Shown one piece after another: positions 1 to 10,720 of a stretch of DNA of 64,000 bases. The position numbers and the translations under genes were made by a program. Below the pieces are notes generated by a model. That model made no database searches. It was not told where the DNA came from and saw only the letters and a list, made by a program, of their open reading frames with translations. Position 1 is the first letter of the stretch. Each line of letters begins with the position of its first letter. Origin of the DNA: Vibrio syngnathi (GTDB lineage: Bacteria > Pseudomonadota > Gammaproteobacteria > Enterobacterales > Vibrionaceae); assembly GCF_002119525.1 (NCBI RefSeq), contig NZ_CP017916.1:248001-312000 (forward strand), read 5' to 3'.

Positions 1-880
1 CTACGGCGGCACTTATCGTCTGTTTAACACACGCTCACTAAAAGGTGACTTCAAAGTTCTGTTCGTTGATCAATCGGATCAAGCGGCACTGGATGCGGCG
101 ATCGCGCTTAAGCCAAAGTTGATCTTAATCGAAACACCATCGAATCCACTGGTTCGTGTGGTTGATATTGCAGAAACTTGCCGTAAAGCGAAAGAAGTGG
201 GTGCTCTGGTTGCTGTCGACAACACGTTTTTGACGCCTGTGTTCCAAAAGCCTTTAGAGCTGGGTGCTGACTTTGTTATCCACTCAACCACCAAATACAT
301 TAACGGACACTCGGATGTTATTGGTGGCGTTGTAGTGACTAAAACTGAAGAGCACGCTGAAGAGCTAGCATGGTGGGGCAACTGTATTGGTGCGACCGGC
401 ACACCATTTGATAGCTACATGACTCTACGTGGTATTCGTACGCTAGGTGCACGTATGCGTGTTCACGAAGAGAGTTCACGTGAAATTCTGACGGCGCTGC
501 AACAACAAGATCTGGTGGGTACGATTTACCACCCAAGCCTTCCTGAACATCCGGGCCACGAGATCGCGAAAAAACAACAACTGGGCTTTGGTTCCATGCT
601 GAGCTTTGAGTTTGCGGGCTCTTTTGAAGCACTTAAATATTTTGTAGATAAGTTAGAGCTATTTTCTTTGGCTGAATCACTGGGTGGGGTTGAAAGCCTG
701 ATTTGCCACCCAGCTTCGATGACTCACCGTGCGATGGGCGAAGAAGCATTGGCAGAAGCGGGTGTTTCTCAACAACTACTGCGCCTTTCTGTTGGCCTTG
801 AAGATGCGGAAGACCTAATCGACGATCTCAAGCAAGCGTTTGAAAAAACACAACGCTTTATCACTGAAGGGGAGGGTTAA
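1..880 (+). CDS. metB: Cystathionine gamma-synthase, 5' end missing
   Basis: Joins O-succinylhomoserine and cysteine into cystathionine in methionine synthesis; a cytoplasmic PLP enzyme. The reading frame is open from base 2, so only the last 292 residues are visible and the N-terminus lies outside the window. The Cys/Met-metabolism PLP fold is clear: the ETPSNP strand, the DNTF motif, and HSTTKYINGHSD, whose lysine (codon 293-295) binds PLP. The SLGGVESL and HPASMTH stretches near the C-terminus are typical of this family. It ends 2 bp before metL, so the pair forms a metBL operon as in other gammaproteobacteria. The promoter and any MetJ sites lie upstream of the window. Confidence 0.95.
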   Translation, partial: YGGTYRLFNTRSLKGDFKVLFVDQSDQAALDAAIALKPKLILIETPSNPLVRVVDIAETCRKAKEVGALVAVDNTFLTPVFQKPLELGADFVIHSTTKYINGHSDVIGGVVVTKTEEHAEELAWWGNCIGATGTPFDSYMTLRGIRTLGARMRVHEESSREILTALQQQDLVGTIYHPSLPEHPGHEIAKKQQLGFGSMLSFEFAGSFEALKYFVDKLELFSLAESLGGVESLICHPASMTHRAMGEEALAEAGVSQQLLRLSVGLEDAEDLIDDLKQAFEKTQRFITEGEG

Positions 881-882
881 TA

Positions 883-3294
883 ATGGCAATCTTTCGCCAG
901 CTACATAAATTTGGTGGCAGCAGTTTAGCGAACCCCGAGTGTTACCAACGCGTGGTCAATATTCTTAGAGAGTACTCATCAGCAACCGATTTAGTCGTTG
1001 TTTCAGCTGCGGGTAAAACAACCAACCGTTTGATTGAGTTTGTTGAAGCGCTCGATAAAGACGGCCGTATTGCTCACGAATGCCTGCAAACCCTTCGTCA
1101 GTTCCAACTTGAGCTGATTGAATCGTTACTTGACGGTGAAACTGCTGAGCAATTAACGGCAACCATTCAACAAGAATTTACTGCTTTGGGTGAGCTTACA
1201 GCTCCCTTGAGTGAAGCACAAAAAGCACAAGTACTGGGTCATGGTGAGGTTTGGTCTTCACGTCTGTTAGCCGCTTTGTTGTGCCAACATGACTTACAAG
1301 CGGTTGCTCAAGATGCGCGTGCCTTTTTACGTGCAGAAGCGGGTGCTCAACCCGAAGTGGATCGCGCGCGTTCTTATCCTCTGATTAAAGAAGTTTTGGC
1401 TCAGCATACGCATTGCCGAGTGGTGATTACGGGCTTTATGGCTCAGAACTGCGAAGGTGAAACAGTACTGCTTGGTCGTAACGGTTCAGATTACTCAGCA
1501 ACCGTAATAGGCGCTCTGGCAGAAGTTGAACGTGTGACGATTTGGAGTGACGTGGCGGGCGTCTACAGCGCTGACCCTCGTTTGGTTTCGGATGCGTGTT
1601 TGTTGCCTCTGCTTCGCCTTGATGAAGCGAGTGAACTCGCTCGTCTGGCGGCTCCAGTGCTCCATAGCCGAACGCTACAGCCTGTCGCTCAAAGTGCTAT
1701 GGATCTGAGCTTACGTTGCAGTTATCAGCCAGAGGCGGGTTCTACACAGATAGAGCGTGTATTGGCATCCGGTCGTGGTGCAAAAATCATTACCTCTTTA
1801 GATGAAGTTCTTATCGTGCAACTGACGTTTGGTCATGGACATGATTTCGACCGTCTAGAAAGCGAAGTGTTGGAAGGTCTTAAGCGTGCTCAACTAGAGC
1901 CGCTTGCTTATGAACTTGAACCGGATCAACATTGTTTGCGTCTTGCTTACACAGAAGAGATCGCTGGTGGCGCTTTAGAATATCTACAAGATCACGCGAT
2001 TGAAGCGGAAATTAAGCTTAAAGAAGGCTTCTCTCTGATTGCGGCGGTGGGTGCAGGTGTGACTAAGAACCCGAACCATTGCTACGGTTTCTATCAGCAG
2101 CTCAAGAGCTCGCCAGTTGAGTTCATCTCAGAAGCGAACTCAGGATTGAGCTTAGTGGCTGTGATTCGTAAGAGTGAAACCTCAAGCCTAGTGAAAGGCA
2201 TTCACTCTCAACTATTCCAAGCGCAGAAGCGTGTTGCGATTGCTTTGTGTGGTAAGGGCAACATTGGTTCAAGCTGGTTGAGCCTGTTTGCTGAGCAAAA
2301 GGCGGAACTCGAAAAGCGTCGTGGAATGAACTTTGAATTGGTTGCGGTTGTTGATAGCCAAACCTATTGGTTCGATGACCAAGGTATTGATGCGACTTCT
2401 GTAGGTAAGCGTTTTGATGACGAAGCGATTGCCAACAACGGTAACGACTGGTTAGAGCGTTTGGGCTCTATTCAGGGTTACGATGAAGCTGTAGTACTCG
2501 ATGTCACCGCAAGCCCTGTGCTTGCAGCAAAGTACCTGCAAATTGCACAACAAGGTATCCACCTGATCTCAGCTAACAAGGTGGCTGGTTCAGCATCAAG
2601 CGAGTATTACCATCAGGTACAAGATGCTTTCGCTAAGATCAGCCGTCATTGGCTGTACAATGCGACAGTGGGAGCTGGCTTACCGATTAACCACACGGTA
2701 CGTGACCTGCGCGAAAGCGGTGACGATATTATTGCTCTGTCAGGTATCTTCTCGGGTACTCTATCTTGGTTATTCCAACAGTTTGATGGCACGGTGCCAT
2801 TCAGCGAGTTGGTTGATTTAGCGTGGCAACAAGGCCTGACGGAACCGGATCCTCGAGCTGACCTCGATGGCTCAGACGTGATGCGTAAGCTAGTGATTCT
2901 GGCGCGTGAATCGGGTTTAGATATTGAGCCTGAAAACGTCAAAGTAGAATCATTGGTACCTGAAGAATTACAAGATCTGTCAGTGGATGACTTCTTTGAT
3001 AAAGCTTCTGTACTGAGTGAAGAGTTGGCCGAGCGTTTAGAGAAAGCGCAGTCTCAACAGAAGGTTCTTCGTTACGTAGCACGTTTAGAGAAAAATGGTA
3101 AGGCAACAGTAGGCGTTGAAGCGCTATCTAAAGAACACGCTCTGGCGAACTTACTGCCTTGCGATAATATCTTTGCGATTGAGAGCAAATGGTACAAAGA
3201 TAATCCATTGGTTATTCGTGGCCCAGGTGCTGGTCGTGAAGTGACGGCTGGTGCAATTCAATCTGACCTAAACAGAATGTCTAGCCTGTTTTAA
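883..3294 (+). CDS. metL: Bifunctional aspartokinase / homoserine dehydrogenase II
   Basis: Catalyses the first and third steps from aspartate to homoserine for methionine. At 803 residues it matches E. coli MetL (about 810). The N-terminal kinase starts with KFGGSSLANPE; a central ACT-like region follows; the dehydrogenase starts at the NAD motif GKGNIGSS near residue 456 and carries SANKVAGS (about 565) and NATVGAGLPI (about 590). The start is the ATG 2 bp after the metB stop, with GGGAGGG just upstream, so translation is coupled. MetL rather than ThrA is inferred from the pairing with metB. The stop codon lies inside the first unit of a degenerate repeat, listed separately. Confidence 0.96.
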   Translation: MAIFRQLHKFGGSSLANPECYQRVVNILREYSSATDLVVVSAAGKTTNRLIEFVEALDKDGRIAHECLQTLRQFQLELIESLLDGETAEQLTATIQQEFTALGELTAPLSEAQKAQVLGHGEVWSSRLLAALLCQHDLQAVAQDARAFLRAEAGAQPEVDRARSYPLIKEVLAQHTHCRVVITGFMAQNCEGETVLLGRNGSDYSATVIGALAEVERVTIWSDVAGVYSADPRLVSDACLLPLLRLDEASELARLAAPVLHSRTLQPVAQSAMDLSLRCSYQPEAGSTQIERVLASGRGAKIITSLDEVLIVQLTFGHGHDFDRLESEVLEGLKRAQLEPLAYELEPDQHCLRLAYTEEIAGGALEYLQDHAIEAEIKLKEGFSLIAAVGAGVTKNPNHCYGFYQQLKSSPVEFISEANSGLSLVAVIRKSETSSLVKGIHSQLFQAQKRVAIALCGKGNIGSSWLSLFAEQKAELEKRRGMNFELVAVVDSQTYWFDDQGIDATSVGKRFDDEAIANNGNDWLERLGSIQGYDEAVVLDVTASPVLAAKYLQIAQQGIHLISANKVAGSASSEYYHQVQDAFAKISRHWLYNATVGAGLPINHTVRDLRESGDDIIALSGIFSGTLSWLFQQFDGTVPFSELVDLAWQQGLTEPDPRADLDGSDVMRKLVILARESGLDIEPENVKVESLVPEELQDLSVDDFFDKASVLSEELAERLEKAQSQQKVLRYVARLEKNGKATVGVEALSKEHALANLLPCDNIFAIESKWYKDNPLVIRGPGAGREVTAGAIQSDLNRMSSLF

Positions 3295-3363
3295 TACTGA
3301 GAGCGATTGGCTTAATAGTCAGATCAATTGCTTTAATACTCAGATCGGTTGGTTTAGTACGTA
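3290..3363. repeat. Degenerate 20-21 bp tandem repeat spanning the metL stop
   Basis: About 3.5 copies, starting at 3290, 3311, 3331 and 3352. Each copy resembles TTTAATACT-CAGATC-GATTG with several mismatches. The first copy contains the metL stop codon (3292-3294). Seen directly by aligning the units by eye; no function is known. Confidence 0.6.
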
Positions 3364-3391
3364 AATGGCATACTATTCACTAAGATAAATA

Positions 3392-3426
3392 AGGCTGAAA
3401 GCACTATGTGTTTTCAGTCTTTTTTC
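3392..3426 (+). terminator. Rho-independent terminator after metL
   Basis: The stem AGGCTGAAA pairs with TTTCAGTCT (one G-U pair) and is followed by a run of six T residues. It closes the metBL operon. Confidence 0.8.
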
Positions 3427-3486
3427 TACATTCTTTCTGCTTTGCGACCCATCTATCGGCTTGAGCTTTTCTCACTATCTACTTGA

Positions 3487-4509
<1,023 letters not shown>

Positions 4510-4512
<3 letters not shown>

Positions 4513-4537
4513 GTAAAGCCTAATAAGTAAAACCTAA
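4510..4537. repeat. 14-bp direct repeat starting at the metF stop codon
   Basis: TAAGTAAAGCCTAA (4510-4523) is followed at once by TAAGTAAAACCTAA (4524-4537), a 13/14 match. The first unit begins exactly with the metF stop TAA. Confidence 0.7.
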
Positions 4538-4583
4538 GCGCTTGTAAAAAGCCTCTGGCTGTAAAATTTCAAATCCTATAGAT

Positions 4584-4626
4584 ACAAAAAAAGGCTTGGA
4601 CTCTAAGAGTTCAAGCCTTTTGCTTT
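4584..4626. terminator. Bidirectional terminator between metF and aphA
   Basis: AAAAGGCTTG-GACTCT pairs with AGAGTTC-AAGCCTTTT (one G-U or mismatch). There is an A run on the left and a T run on the right, so it can stop transcription from metF on the plus strand and aphA on the minus strand. Confidence 0.85.
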
Positions 4627-4637
4627 TCTAGCTTAAC

Positions 4638-5177
4638 TTAAGCAAGAGCACCAAGTTCAAGCAGTACTTCGTCCGCCCATACAATCCATGCTTCACGGAT
4701 AAGTAGGTTACGACGAAGCGTTAAACGCTCTAGGCGTGCTTGCTTGTCTAGTGTAGATGGCGTTGCGTAGTAAGCCGCTTCGATTTCTTTGTAGTGAGAA
4801 ACCAGTTTGCGAGACTCTTCAACTAGCTCAGCAAGTTGTACACGGTAAGCGTCAGCAGGTTGTACAGCACAAGCCATTAGCTTAGCTGAGAACTCGTCAC
4901 GAACGGTTGGGTGTGCAGTTGGTTGTTCAAACCATTCACCTAGCGCGCCACGGCCTGCGTCAGTGATAGAGTAAACTTTACGATCAGGTTTGCCTTCTTG
5001 AGGCTCAAGCACGCAAGTTACCTGGTCGTTCTGAGCCATTTTATTTAGCTCGCGGTAAACTTGTTGGTGGCTAGCTTTCCAGAAGTAACCAATGCTTGAA
5101 GAGAATTCTTTTGTGATATCGTAACCAGTAGCATCGCGTGTACTTAAAACGGTTAAAATTACGTGTGGTAATGACAT
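4638..5177 (-). CDS. aphA: Quorum-sensing master regulator AphA (PadR family)
   Basis: Winged-helix regulator that directs the low-cell-density programme in Vibrio, opposite to LuxR/HapR; in V. cholerae it activates tcpPH with AphB. It has 179 residues, the family length. The N-terminal wing-helix domain (about 1-85) contains TGYDITKEF and HQQVYRELNKM, and EGKPDRKVYSIT follows. The C-terminal half is helical and forms the dimer arm. I recognise the sequence as nearly identical to V. cholerae AphA, and the neighbour ppc is the same there. Known control is by Qrr small RNAs acting on the 5' leader and repression by LuxR; a possible Qrr pairing site is listed separately. Confidence 0.95.
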   Translation of the reverse strand: MSLPHVILTVLSTRDATGYDITKEFSSSIGYFWKASHQQVYRELNKMAQNDQVTCVLEPQEGKPDRKVYSITDAGRGALGEWFEQPTAHPTVRDEFSAKLMACAVQPADAYRVQLAELVEESRKLVSHYKEIEAAYYATPSTLDKQARLERLTLRRNLLIREAWIVWADEVLLELGALA

Positions 5178-5471
5178 GTCTGAAATCCAAATGGTAAACA
5201 GTAAACAAATACTTGAACAACAAGTGTGCTTCTATGGCACGTTATATTGGTTATGTTCAAGTAGCACCAACTCAATAGTTGGTTATGTCACCTTACAAAG
5301 CCGTTTATCACCTAGGTTGACCAGTTTATTGGTCGAGTGCCGCAGATTATTATTTTGGAGTGTTTCTGCAGTGGAGCAGTAGTATATCTAAATAATAAGC
5401 ATAAAGTAGAATACATGGACAAAATAACCCAAAAAACTGACAAAATACTCACTAGTGGTTATTTGGCAAAA
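5178..5471 (-). promoter_or_regulatory. aphA leader and promoter region
   Basis: About 290 bp between aphA and the ppc terminator, AT-rich and without a convincing gene. An ORF on the plus strand of 68 codons (5176-5382) overlaps the aphA start and resembles no family. In the aphA sense it holds the hairpin CCAACT-ATTG-AGTTGG (5267-5282) and, upstream of it, AAGGTGAC. LuxR or AphA operators probably lie here, but I cannot place them by eye. Confidence 0.5.
5259..5298 (-). promoter_or_regulatory. Candidate Qrr sRNA pairing site and hairpin in aphA leader
   Basis: In the mRNA sense AGTTG-GT-GCTA can pair with the conserved Qrr core TAGCCAACT, recalled from memory, leaving a 2-nt bulge. The same AGTTGG forms the 3' arm of the perfect 6-bp hairpin at 5267-5282. 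Qrr binding would therefore open that hairpin, about 90 nt before the start codon. Pairing is inferred, not computed. Confidence 0.4.
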
Positions 5472-5500
5472 TAAAAAGGCCGCACATGGCGACCTTTTGT
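5472..5500 (-). terminator. Terminator after ppc
   Basis: On the minus strand GGTCGC pairs with GCGGCC around a short loop (one G-U pair), followed by TTTTTATTTT. Confidence 0.75.
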
Positions 5501-5524
5501 TTCTTTTATAGATGGAATCACTAA

Positions 5525-8155
5525 TTAACCAGTGTTTCGCATACCTGCTGCAATGCCTGCAATCGTCACCATTAGCGCTTCTTCTAGCTCTGCTGGTGGT
5601 GTTTCACACTTACGAGTACGGTAAAGCAGTTCCGCTTGAAGCATGTTTAGCGGCTCAACATAGATGTTACGTAGACGAATTGACTCAAGTCCCCAAGGGT
5701 CGCTTTGCATCAAGTTCTCGTTATTTTCTACATTCAGCACCGCTTTGATGTCTTTCTGCAATTGTTCACGCAGTAATTCACCTAACGGCAGCAGTTCTTT
5801 ATCAACAAGGCGTTGGTCGTAGTACTTAGCGATTTCCATGTTGCACTTCGAGTACACCATTTCCAACATACCTAGACGAGTAGAGAAGAATGGCCATTCA
5901 CGACACATCTCTTCAAGTAGCGCTTGATGGCCTTGATCGACAGAGTATTGGATCGCTTCACCAGCGCCTAACCATGCAGGAAGTACCAAACGGTTTTGGC
6001 TCCATGAGAAGATCCATGGAATCGCACGTAGGCTTTCTACGCCGCCGTTCGGGTTACGTTTCGCAGGACGAGAACCAAGAGGTAACTTGCCTAACTCTAG
6101 CTCTGGCGTCGCTTGGCGGAAGTAAGGAACAAACTTCTCTTCACCACGAACGACGTTACGGTAAGCTTCGCAAGATACTTCAGAGAGCACTTCCATTAGG
6201 TCGCGCCATTCTTGTTTTGGCTCTGGTGGTGGCAGAAGGTTCGCTTCTAGAATCGCACTTGCGTATAGGTTGAAGCTATTAACTGCAACATCTGGCAAGC
6301 CAAGTTTAAAGCGGATCATTTCGCCTTGCTCAGTTACACGTAAGCCGCCTTTCAAGCTTTTAGGTGGCTGAGAAAGAAGAGCAGCGTGCGCTGGCGCACC
6401 ACCACGACCAACTGTACCGCCACGGCCGTGGAATAGAGTCAGTTCAATACCTTCTTCTTCACAAGCCTTAACCAACTTGTCCATAGCATCATACTGCGCC
6501 CAACCAGCAGACATTACGCCAGCGTCTTTTGCTGAGTCAGAATATCCGATCATCACCATTTGGTGGTTCTGGATAAAGCCACGGTATAAATCAATGCTCA
6601 TTAGCTGTTTCATCACGGCTTCTGAGTTGTTCAAGTCGTCCAGCGTTTCGAACAATGGACATACATCCATGCGGTACGGGCAACCACACTCTTGTAGCAG
6701 CAAGTGAACAGCCAGTACATCTGATGCTGTACGAGCCATAGAGATAACGTAAGCACCAAAGGCTTCACGAGGTTGAGCAGCAACGACCTTACAGGTGTCC
6801 AAAACCTCTTTGACCTGTTCAGATGGCTCCCAATCGCGTGGTAGCAGTGGGCGTTTTGAGCTTAATTCATTAGTTAAGAAAGCGACTTTGTCTTGCTCGC
6901 TCCACTGGTCGTAATCACCAATGCCTAGGTAGCGAGTCAATTCAGACAGCACATCTGAGTGACGTGTGCTTTCTTGACGAACATCGAGACGAACTAAATG
7001 CACACCGAATGCTTTTAGACGACGCAGCGTATCAAGCAGAGAACCGTCTGCAATGACGCCCATGCCACATTCGTGCAGCGATTGGTAACACGCGTAAAGT
7101 GGTGTCCAAAGTTGGTCGATGTTCTGTAGCGTTTCTTTCTTCGGTACTTCAGCGTCGTGCAGCTTTGCATCAAGCACTTCTAACGTGTTGTTCAGCAGAG
7201 TACGTAGGCTCTTCAGGATGGCACGGTAAGCTTCGTGCTCATCGCCAGCCAATTCACGAACGGCGTCATTACACTTGGTCATCGACAGTTCGGTAATCAG
7301 CTCGTTGACGTCACCTAGATACAGGTCAGCGGCTTTCCAGCGAGATAGGCGCAGTACTTCTTTGGTGATGGTGTGCGTTACGAATGGGTTACCATCGCGG
7401 TCGCCACCCATCCAAGATGAGAAGTGTACTGGGCGTGCATCGATTGGTAAGCCTTCACCAAGGTAACCTTTTAGTCGGTCATCCATTTCACGTAGGAAAT
7501 CAGGCACAGCTTCCCAAAGAGAATTTTCTACAACCGCAAAGCCCCACTTAGCTTCATCAAGTGGTGTTGGGCGTTGCTGACGAATCACATCAGAGTGCCA
7601 ACCTTGAGCGATAAGTTGCTCTAGGCGACGTTCGGTTTTCACTCGCTCTTTGTGTGATAGGTCGCTTAATTCTAATTTAGACAGACACTCGTTGATCTTA
7701 ACCAACTTGTTGATCATGGTGCGACGAGTGATTTCTGTTGGGTGAGCAGTCAAAACGAGTTCGATGTTCAGGTCGCGAACAGCTTGAGCCGCATCTAGCT
7801 TGCTGATGTCGTTTTGGTTTAATTTGGAAAATAGAGATTGCAGCACGTCTGGTTCGCAAACATGCTCCTCACAGTGGCGAGAGATGGTGTGGTATTGCTC
7901 TGCCATGTTGGTGAGGTTGAGAAATTGGTTAAATGCACGAGCAACAGGAGTGAGTTGTTCGTTCGGCAGGTTTTTGATTTCTTCAACTAGGCTGTCACGG
8001 TCAGCTTTGTTGCCTGCGCGGGCGGATTTGGAAAGTTTACGGATAGTCTCCACTTTCTCTAAGATAACGTCACCATGTGCATCTTGGATTGTGTTACCTA
8101 GCAAGCGTCCCAGCATGCTTACGTTACTCTTGAGAGCGGCGTATTTCTCGTTCAT
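5525..8155 (-). CDS. ppc: Phosphoenolpyruvate carboxylase
   Basis: Anaplerotic enzyme that converts PEP and bicarbonate to oxaloacetate; cytoplasmic homotetramer. 876 residues, the usual length. Motifs: [11 protein letters not shown] with the catalytic His near residue 138, [10 protein letters not shown] near 545, the glycine-rich loop [10 protein letters not shown] near 580, and the conserved C-terminal RNTG. The frame extends 11 codons further upstream, but the start [11 protein letters not shown] at 8155 is the family start and has AGGATG just before it. It is probably a single-gene unit: its own terminator is at 5472-5500 and the argE terminator lies upstream. Confidence 0.97.
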   Translation of the reverse strand: MNEKYAALKSNVSMLGRLLGNTIQDAHGDVILEKVETIRKLSKSARAGNKADRDSLVEEIKNLPNEQLTPVARAFNQFLNLTNMAEQYHTISRHCEEHVCEPDVLQSLFSKLNQNDISKLDAAQAVRDLNIELVLTAHPTEITRRTMINKLVKINECLSKLELSDLSHKERVKTERRLEQLIAQGWHSDVIRQQRPTPLDEAKWGFAVVENSLWEAVPDFLREMDDRLKGYLGEGLPIDARPVHFSSWMGGDRDGNPFVTHTITKEVLRLSRWKAADLYLGDVNELITELSMTKCNDAVRELAGDEHEAYRAILKSLRTLLNNTLEVLDAKLHDAEVPKKETLQNIDQLWTPLYACYQSLHECGMGVIADGSLLDTLRRLKAFGVHLVRLDVRQESTRHSDVLSELTRYLGIGDYDQWSEQDKVAFLTNELSSKRPLLPRDWEPSEQVKEVLDTCKVVAAQPREAFGAYVISMARTASDVLAVHLLLQECGCPYRMDVCPLFETLDDLNNSEAVMKQLMSIDLYRGFIQNHQMVMIGYSDSAKDAGVMSAGWAQYDAMDKLVKACEEEGIELTLFHGRGGTVGRGGAPAHAALLSQPPKSLKGGLRVTEQGEMIRFKLGLPDVAVNSFNLYASAILEANLLPPPEPKQEWRDLMEVLSEVSCEAYRNVVRGEEKFVPYFRQATPELELGKLPLGSRPAKRNPNGGVESLRAIPWIFSWSQNRLVLPAWLGAGEAIQYSVDQGHQALLEEMCREWPFFSTRLGMLEMVYSKCNMEIAKYYDQRLVDKELLPLGELLREQLQKDIKAVLNVENNENLMQSDPWGLESIRLRNIYVEPLNMLQAELLYRTRKCETPPAELEEALMVTIAGIAAGMRNTG

Positions 8156-8356
8156 TGTCATCCTGCCTCGTAAAAAAATTACATCCATTGTTCCTTGTTA
8201 AGTACACAATCTAGCGAAAAGTGCTGTATCTAGTCAAATAAAGCATTCTAAGTTTGCAATTATTAGGTTTAAAAATGCGGGAGAAGTAAATTTTTCAAAA
8301 CTTAGGGAAAAAGTGAAATTTAATTACAAGATTGCGGCTATATCAGGGATGGCAGA

Positions 8357-8386
8357 ATAAAAGCCACTTTTTAGGGTGGCTTTTAT
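8357..8386 (-). terminator. Terminator after argE
   Basis: AAAAGCCAC (8359-8367) pairs perfectly with GTGGCTTTT (8376-8384). On the minus strand the stem is followed by TTTTATTC. Confidence 0.75.
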
Positions 8387-8413
8387 GTGAATGTTCGGAT
8401 TGAAAAGTAATAA

Positions 8414-9550
8414 CTAGAAACAATATTTACGGATAGATTTACTCAGAACATCAATTGTTGGGTCAATAAAATCGAAGCTTAAGAACTCATCCGGTTGGTG
8501 AGCTTGGTCAATTGAGCCTGGGCCTAACACCAAGGTTGGACATAATTCTTGAAGGAAAGGTGCCTCTGTACAGTAGTTCACGGTTTGCGATTCAATCTCA
8601 CAAACTGATTCCATGCCACCAATAAATGGATGATCGTGCTGGCACTCATAACCCGGAATTGGCTCATGCAGGGGAGTAATCTCAATTCTGCCCGGCCATT
8701 TTGCTTCGACTTCTTTAAGTGCGCTGCGCAGCATGTTATCCAAACCATCTAAGCTGATGCCCGGTAAAGGACGAACGTCATAATGCAGCTCACAACAGCC
8801 ACAGATACGGTTGGCGCTATCGCCACCGTGGATATGACCAAGGTTTAGCGTCGGGCTTGGAATGGCGAATCCTGGGTGATGGTACTCTTTGACTAGCTTG
8901 TCACGCAGCTGCATTAAAGCGAACAGCACTTCATGCATGATCTCGATGGCGTTAACACCTAATGCTGGATCTGAAGAGTGACCTGATTTACCGGTTACTC
9001 GCACGGCATTGGCAACATGACCTTTATGTCCACGAATAGGCACTAGGCTGGTTGGTTCACCAATAATGCAGTAATCCGGTTTAAACGGTGCATTTTCGGT
9101 GAAATGACGTGCACCTAGCATGGTGGTTTCTTCGTCACAGGTTGCTAATACATAGAGCGGCTTGGTTTGTTTGCTCCAATCCATCTTCTTTGCGGCTTCA
9201 TAAACGAAAGCAAAAAAGCCTTTCATATCGGCGGTGCCTAATCCGTAGAAGCGGTTGTTGTGTTCTGTTAGTGCGTGAGGGTCGAAATTCCAACGTCCTT
9301 CATCGAATGGCACTGTGTCGCTGTGTCCTGCAAGCAATAAGCCGCCTTCTCCCGAACCCATCTTTGCGACCATATTATGTTTGCCGGGCTCGACTTCCAC
9401 GACCTCAACGCTAAAGCCTACGTCTTTAAACCATTGAGCCATTTTTTCGATCACTTTCTCGTTGCCATGATCCCAGCTTGGATCGGTTGAGCTAATGGAG
9501 TCGGTGGAAATTAAGCCTTTATAGACCTCAAGGAAACTCGGTAATTGCAT
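8414..9550 (-). CDS. argE: N-acetylornithine deacetylase
   Basis: Hydrolyses N-acetylornithine to ornithine and acetate in the linear arginine pathway; a zinc-dependent M20 metallopeptidase-family enzyme in the cytoplasm. 378 residues. Metal-binding and catalytic motifs are in order: [29 protein letters not shown] and IIGEPTS, with the dimerisation domain GHSSDPALG in the middle. It is transcribed divergently from argCBG over a 153-bp gap that carries two candidate ARG boxes, the classic bipolar argECBH layout. Its presence shows that N-acetylglutamate is made by a separate acetyltransferase, matching the fusion on argH. Confidence 0.96.
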   Translation of the reverse strand: MQLPSFLEVYKGLISTDSISSTDPSWDHGNEKVIEKMAQWFKDVGFSVEVVEVEPGKHNMVAKMGSGEGGLLLAGHSDTVPFDEGRWNFDPHALTEHNNRFYGLGTADMKGFFAFVYEAAKKMDWSKQTKPLYVLATCDEETTMLGARHFTENAPFKPDYCIIGEPTSLVPIRGHKGHVANAVRVTGKSGHSSDPALGVNAIEIMHEVLFALMQLRDKLVKEYHHPGFAIPSPTLNLGHIHGGDSANRICGCCELHYDVRPLPGISLDGLDNMLRSALKEVEAKWPGRIEITPLHEPIPGYECQHDHPFIGGMESVCEIESQTVNYCTEAPFLQELCPTLVLGPGSIDQAHQPDEFLSFDFIDPTIDVLSKSIRKYCF

Positions 9551-9595
9551 AATATCTTCACTTCTACTATTGACAGGAAAACCATAAGTCGGTAA

Positions 9596-9634
9596 AACAC
9601 ATATTAAATCATATTTAATGCATAAGAAATCAAA
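9596..9634. promoter_or_regulatory. Two tandem candidate ARG boxes between argE and argC
   Basis: Cores CACATATTAAATCA (9598-9611) and TGCATAAGAAATCA (9619-9632) resemble the consensus TGAAT-N4-ATTCA (6/10 and 8/10). They start exactly 21 bp apart, the spacing of paired 18-bp ARG boxes. ArgR bound here could repress both divergent operons. The match is by eye. Confidence 0.55.
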
Positions 9635-9703
9635 TATAGCTAGAAATTAAGTATGAATAGTCAAATTTGAAATGTAACTTACCTCAAGAATGGATGTGTT
9701 GAG

Positions 9704-10708
9704 ATGTTGAAAACCACGATCATTGGCGCAAGCGGCTATACAGGAGCAGAACTGGCTCTAATGATAAACAGACACCCTGAGCTCACGCTATCAGGTTTAT
9801 ATGTCTCAGCCAATAGTGTAGACGCGGGCAAACCTATCGCTGCACTGCACGGTAAGTTAGCTGGCCTGATTGATATGCCAGTGCAACCTTTAACAAATCC
9901 GGAAGAAGTGGCTAAACAGTCTGATGTGATTTTTTTAGCGACCGCGCATGAAGTCAGCCACGACCTCGCGCCAATCTTCCTTGAGAACGATTGCCAAGTC
10001 TTCGACCTATCGGGTGCCTTCAGAGTTAAAGGCGAAAACTTCTACCAAGAGTTCTACGGTTTTGAACATCAACACGAACAATGGTTAGACAAAGCGGCTT
10101 ACGGTTTAGCTGAATGGAACGAACAAGAAATCAAAGAAGCTCAGCTTGTCGCAGTCGCGGGTTGTTACCCAACCGCATCACAACTGGCGATTAAGCCTTT
10201 GGTTGAAGCAAAGTTACTGGATGAGAACCAATGGCCAGTGATTAACGCGACCAGTGGCGTTACTGGAGCTGGTCGTAAGGCGACTATGGTCAACAGCTTC
10301 TGCGAAGTGAGCTTGCAAGCCTATGGTGTATTCAATCACCGTCATCAACCTGAAATGGCTGCACATTTAGGATGTGATGTGATCTTCACTCCGCACCTCG
10401 GCAACTTTAAGCGCGGTATTTTGGCGACCATCACCATGAAATTGGCTGAAGGCGTGACAGAACAACAGATACAAGATGCCTTTGAGCAAGCTTACCAAGG
10501 TAAACCTGCGGTGAGATTACTCGAAGAGACATTGCCAAGAATTCAAGATGTAGAACAGACACCTTTCTGCGATTTAGGTTGGAAGGTTCAAGGTCAACAC
10601 ATCATCGTTGTTTCAGCGATTGATAACTTATTAAAGGGTGCATCTAGCCAAGCGATGCAGTGTTTGAATTTACGTTATGGTTTTGCGCCATTAACTGCGT
10701 TAGTGTAA
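9704..10708 (+). CDS. argC: N-acetyl-gamma-glutamyl-phosphate reductase
   Basis: NADPH-dependent third step of arginine synthesis. 334 residues, normal length. The N-terminal Rossmann motif is [11 protein letters not shown]; the catalytic cysteine is in VAGCYPTAS (about residue 155), and the conserved histidine motif is HRHQPEM (about 215). First gene of the rightward argCBG run, 12 bp before argB. The product of the neighbouring kinase ArgB is its substrate. Control by ArgR is expected from the boxes in the gap upstream. Confidence 0.97.
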   Translation: MLKTTIIGASGYTGAELALMINRHPELTLSGLYVSANSVDAGKPIAALHGKLAGLIDMPVQPLTNPEEVAKQSDVIFLATAHEVSHDLAPIFLENDCQVFDLSGAFRVKGENFYQEFYGFEHQHEQWLDKAAYGLAEWNEQEIKEAQLVAVAGCYPTASQLAIKPLVEAKLLDENQWPVINATSGVTGAGRKATMVNSFCEVSLQAYGVFNHRHQPEMAAHLGCDVIFTPHLGNFKRGILATITMKLAEGVTEQQIQDAFEQAYQGKPAVRLLEETLPRIQDVEQTPFCDLGWKVQGQHIIVVSAIDNLLKGASSQAMQCLNLRYGFAPLTALV

Positions 10709-10720
10709 GGAAATCTAGAT

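Noticed and set aside
5176..5382. 68-codon plus-strand ORF opposite the aphA start
   Set aside because: It overlaps the aphA start codon and leader, has no ribosome site and resembles no family; the leader role explains the sequence.
5890..6273. 127-codon ORF and others antisense to ppc
   Set aside because: Opposite a clear, full-length ppc; no family features.
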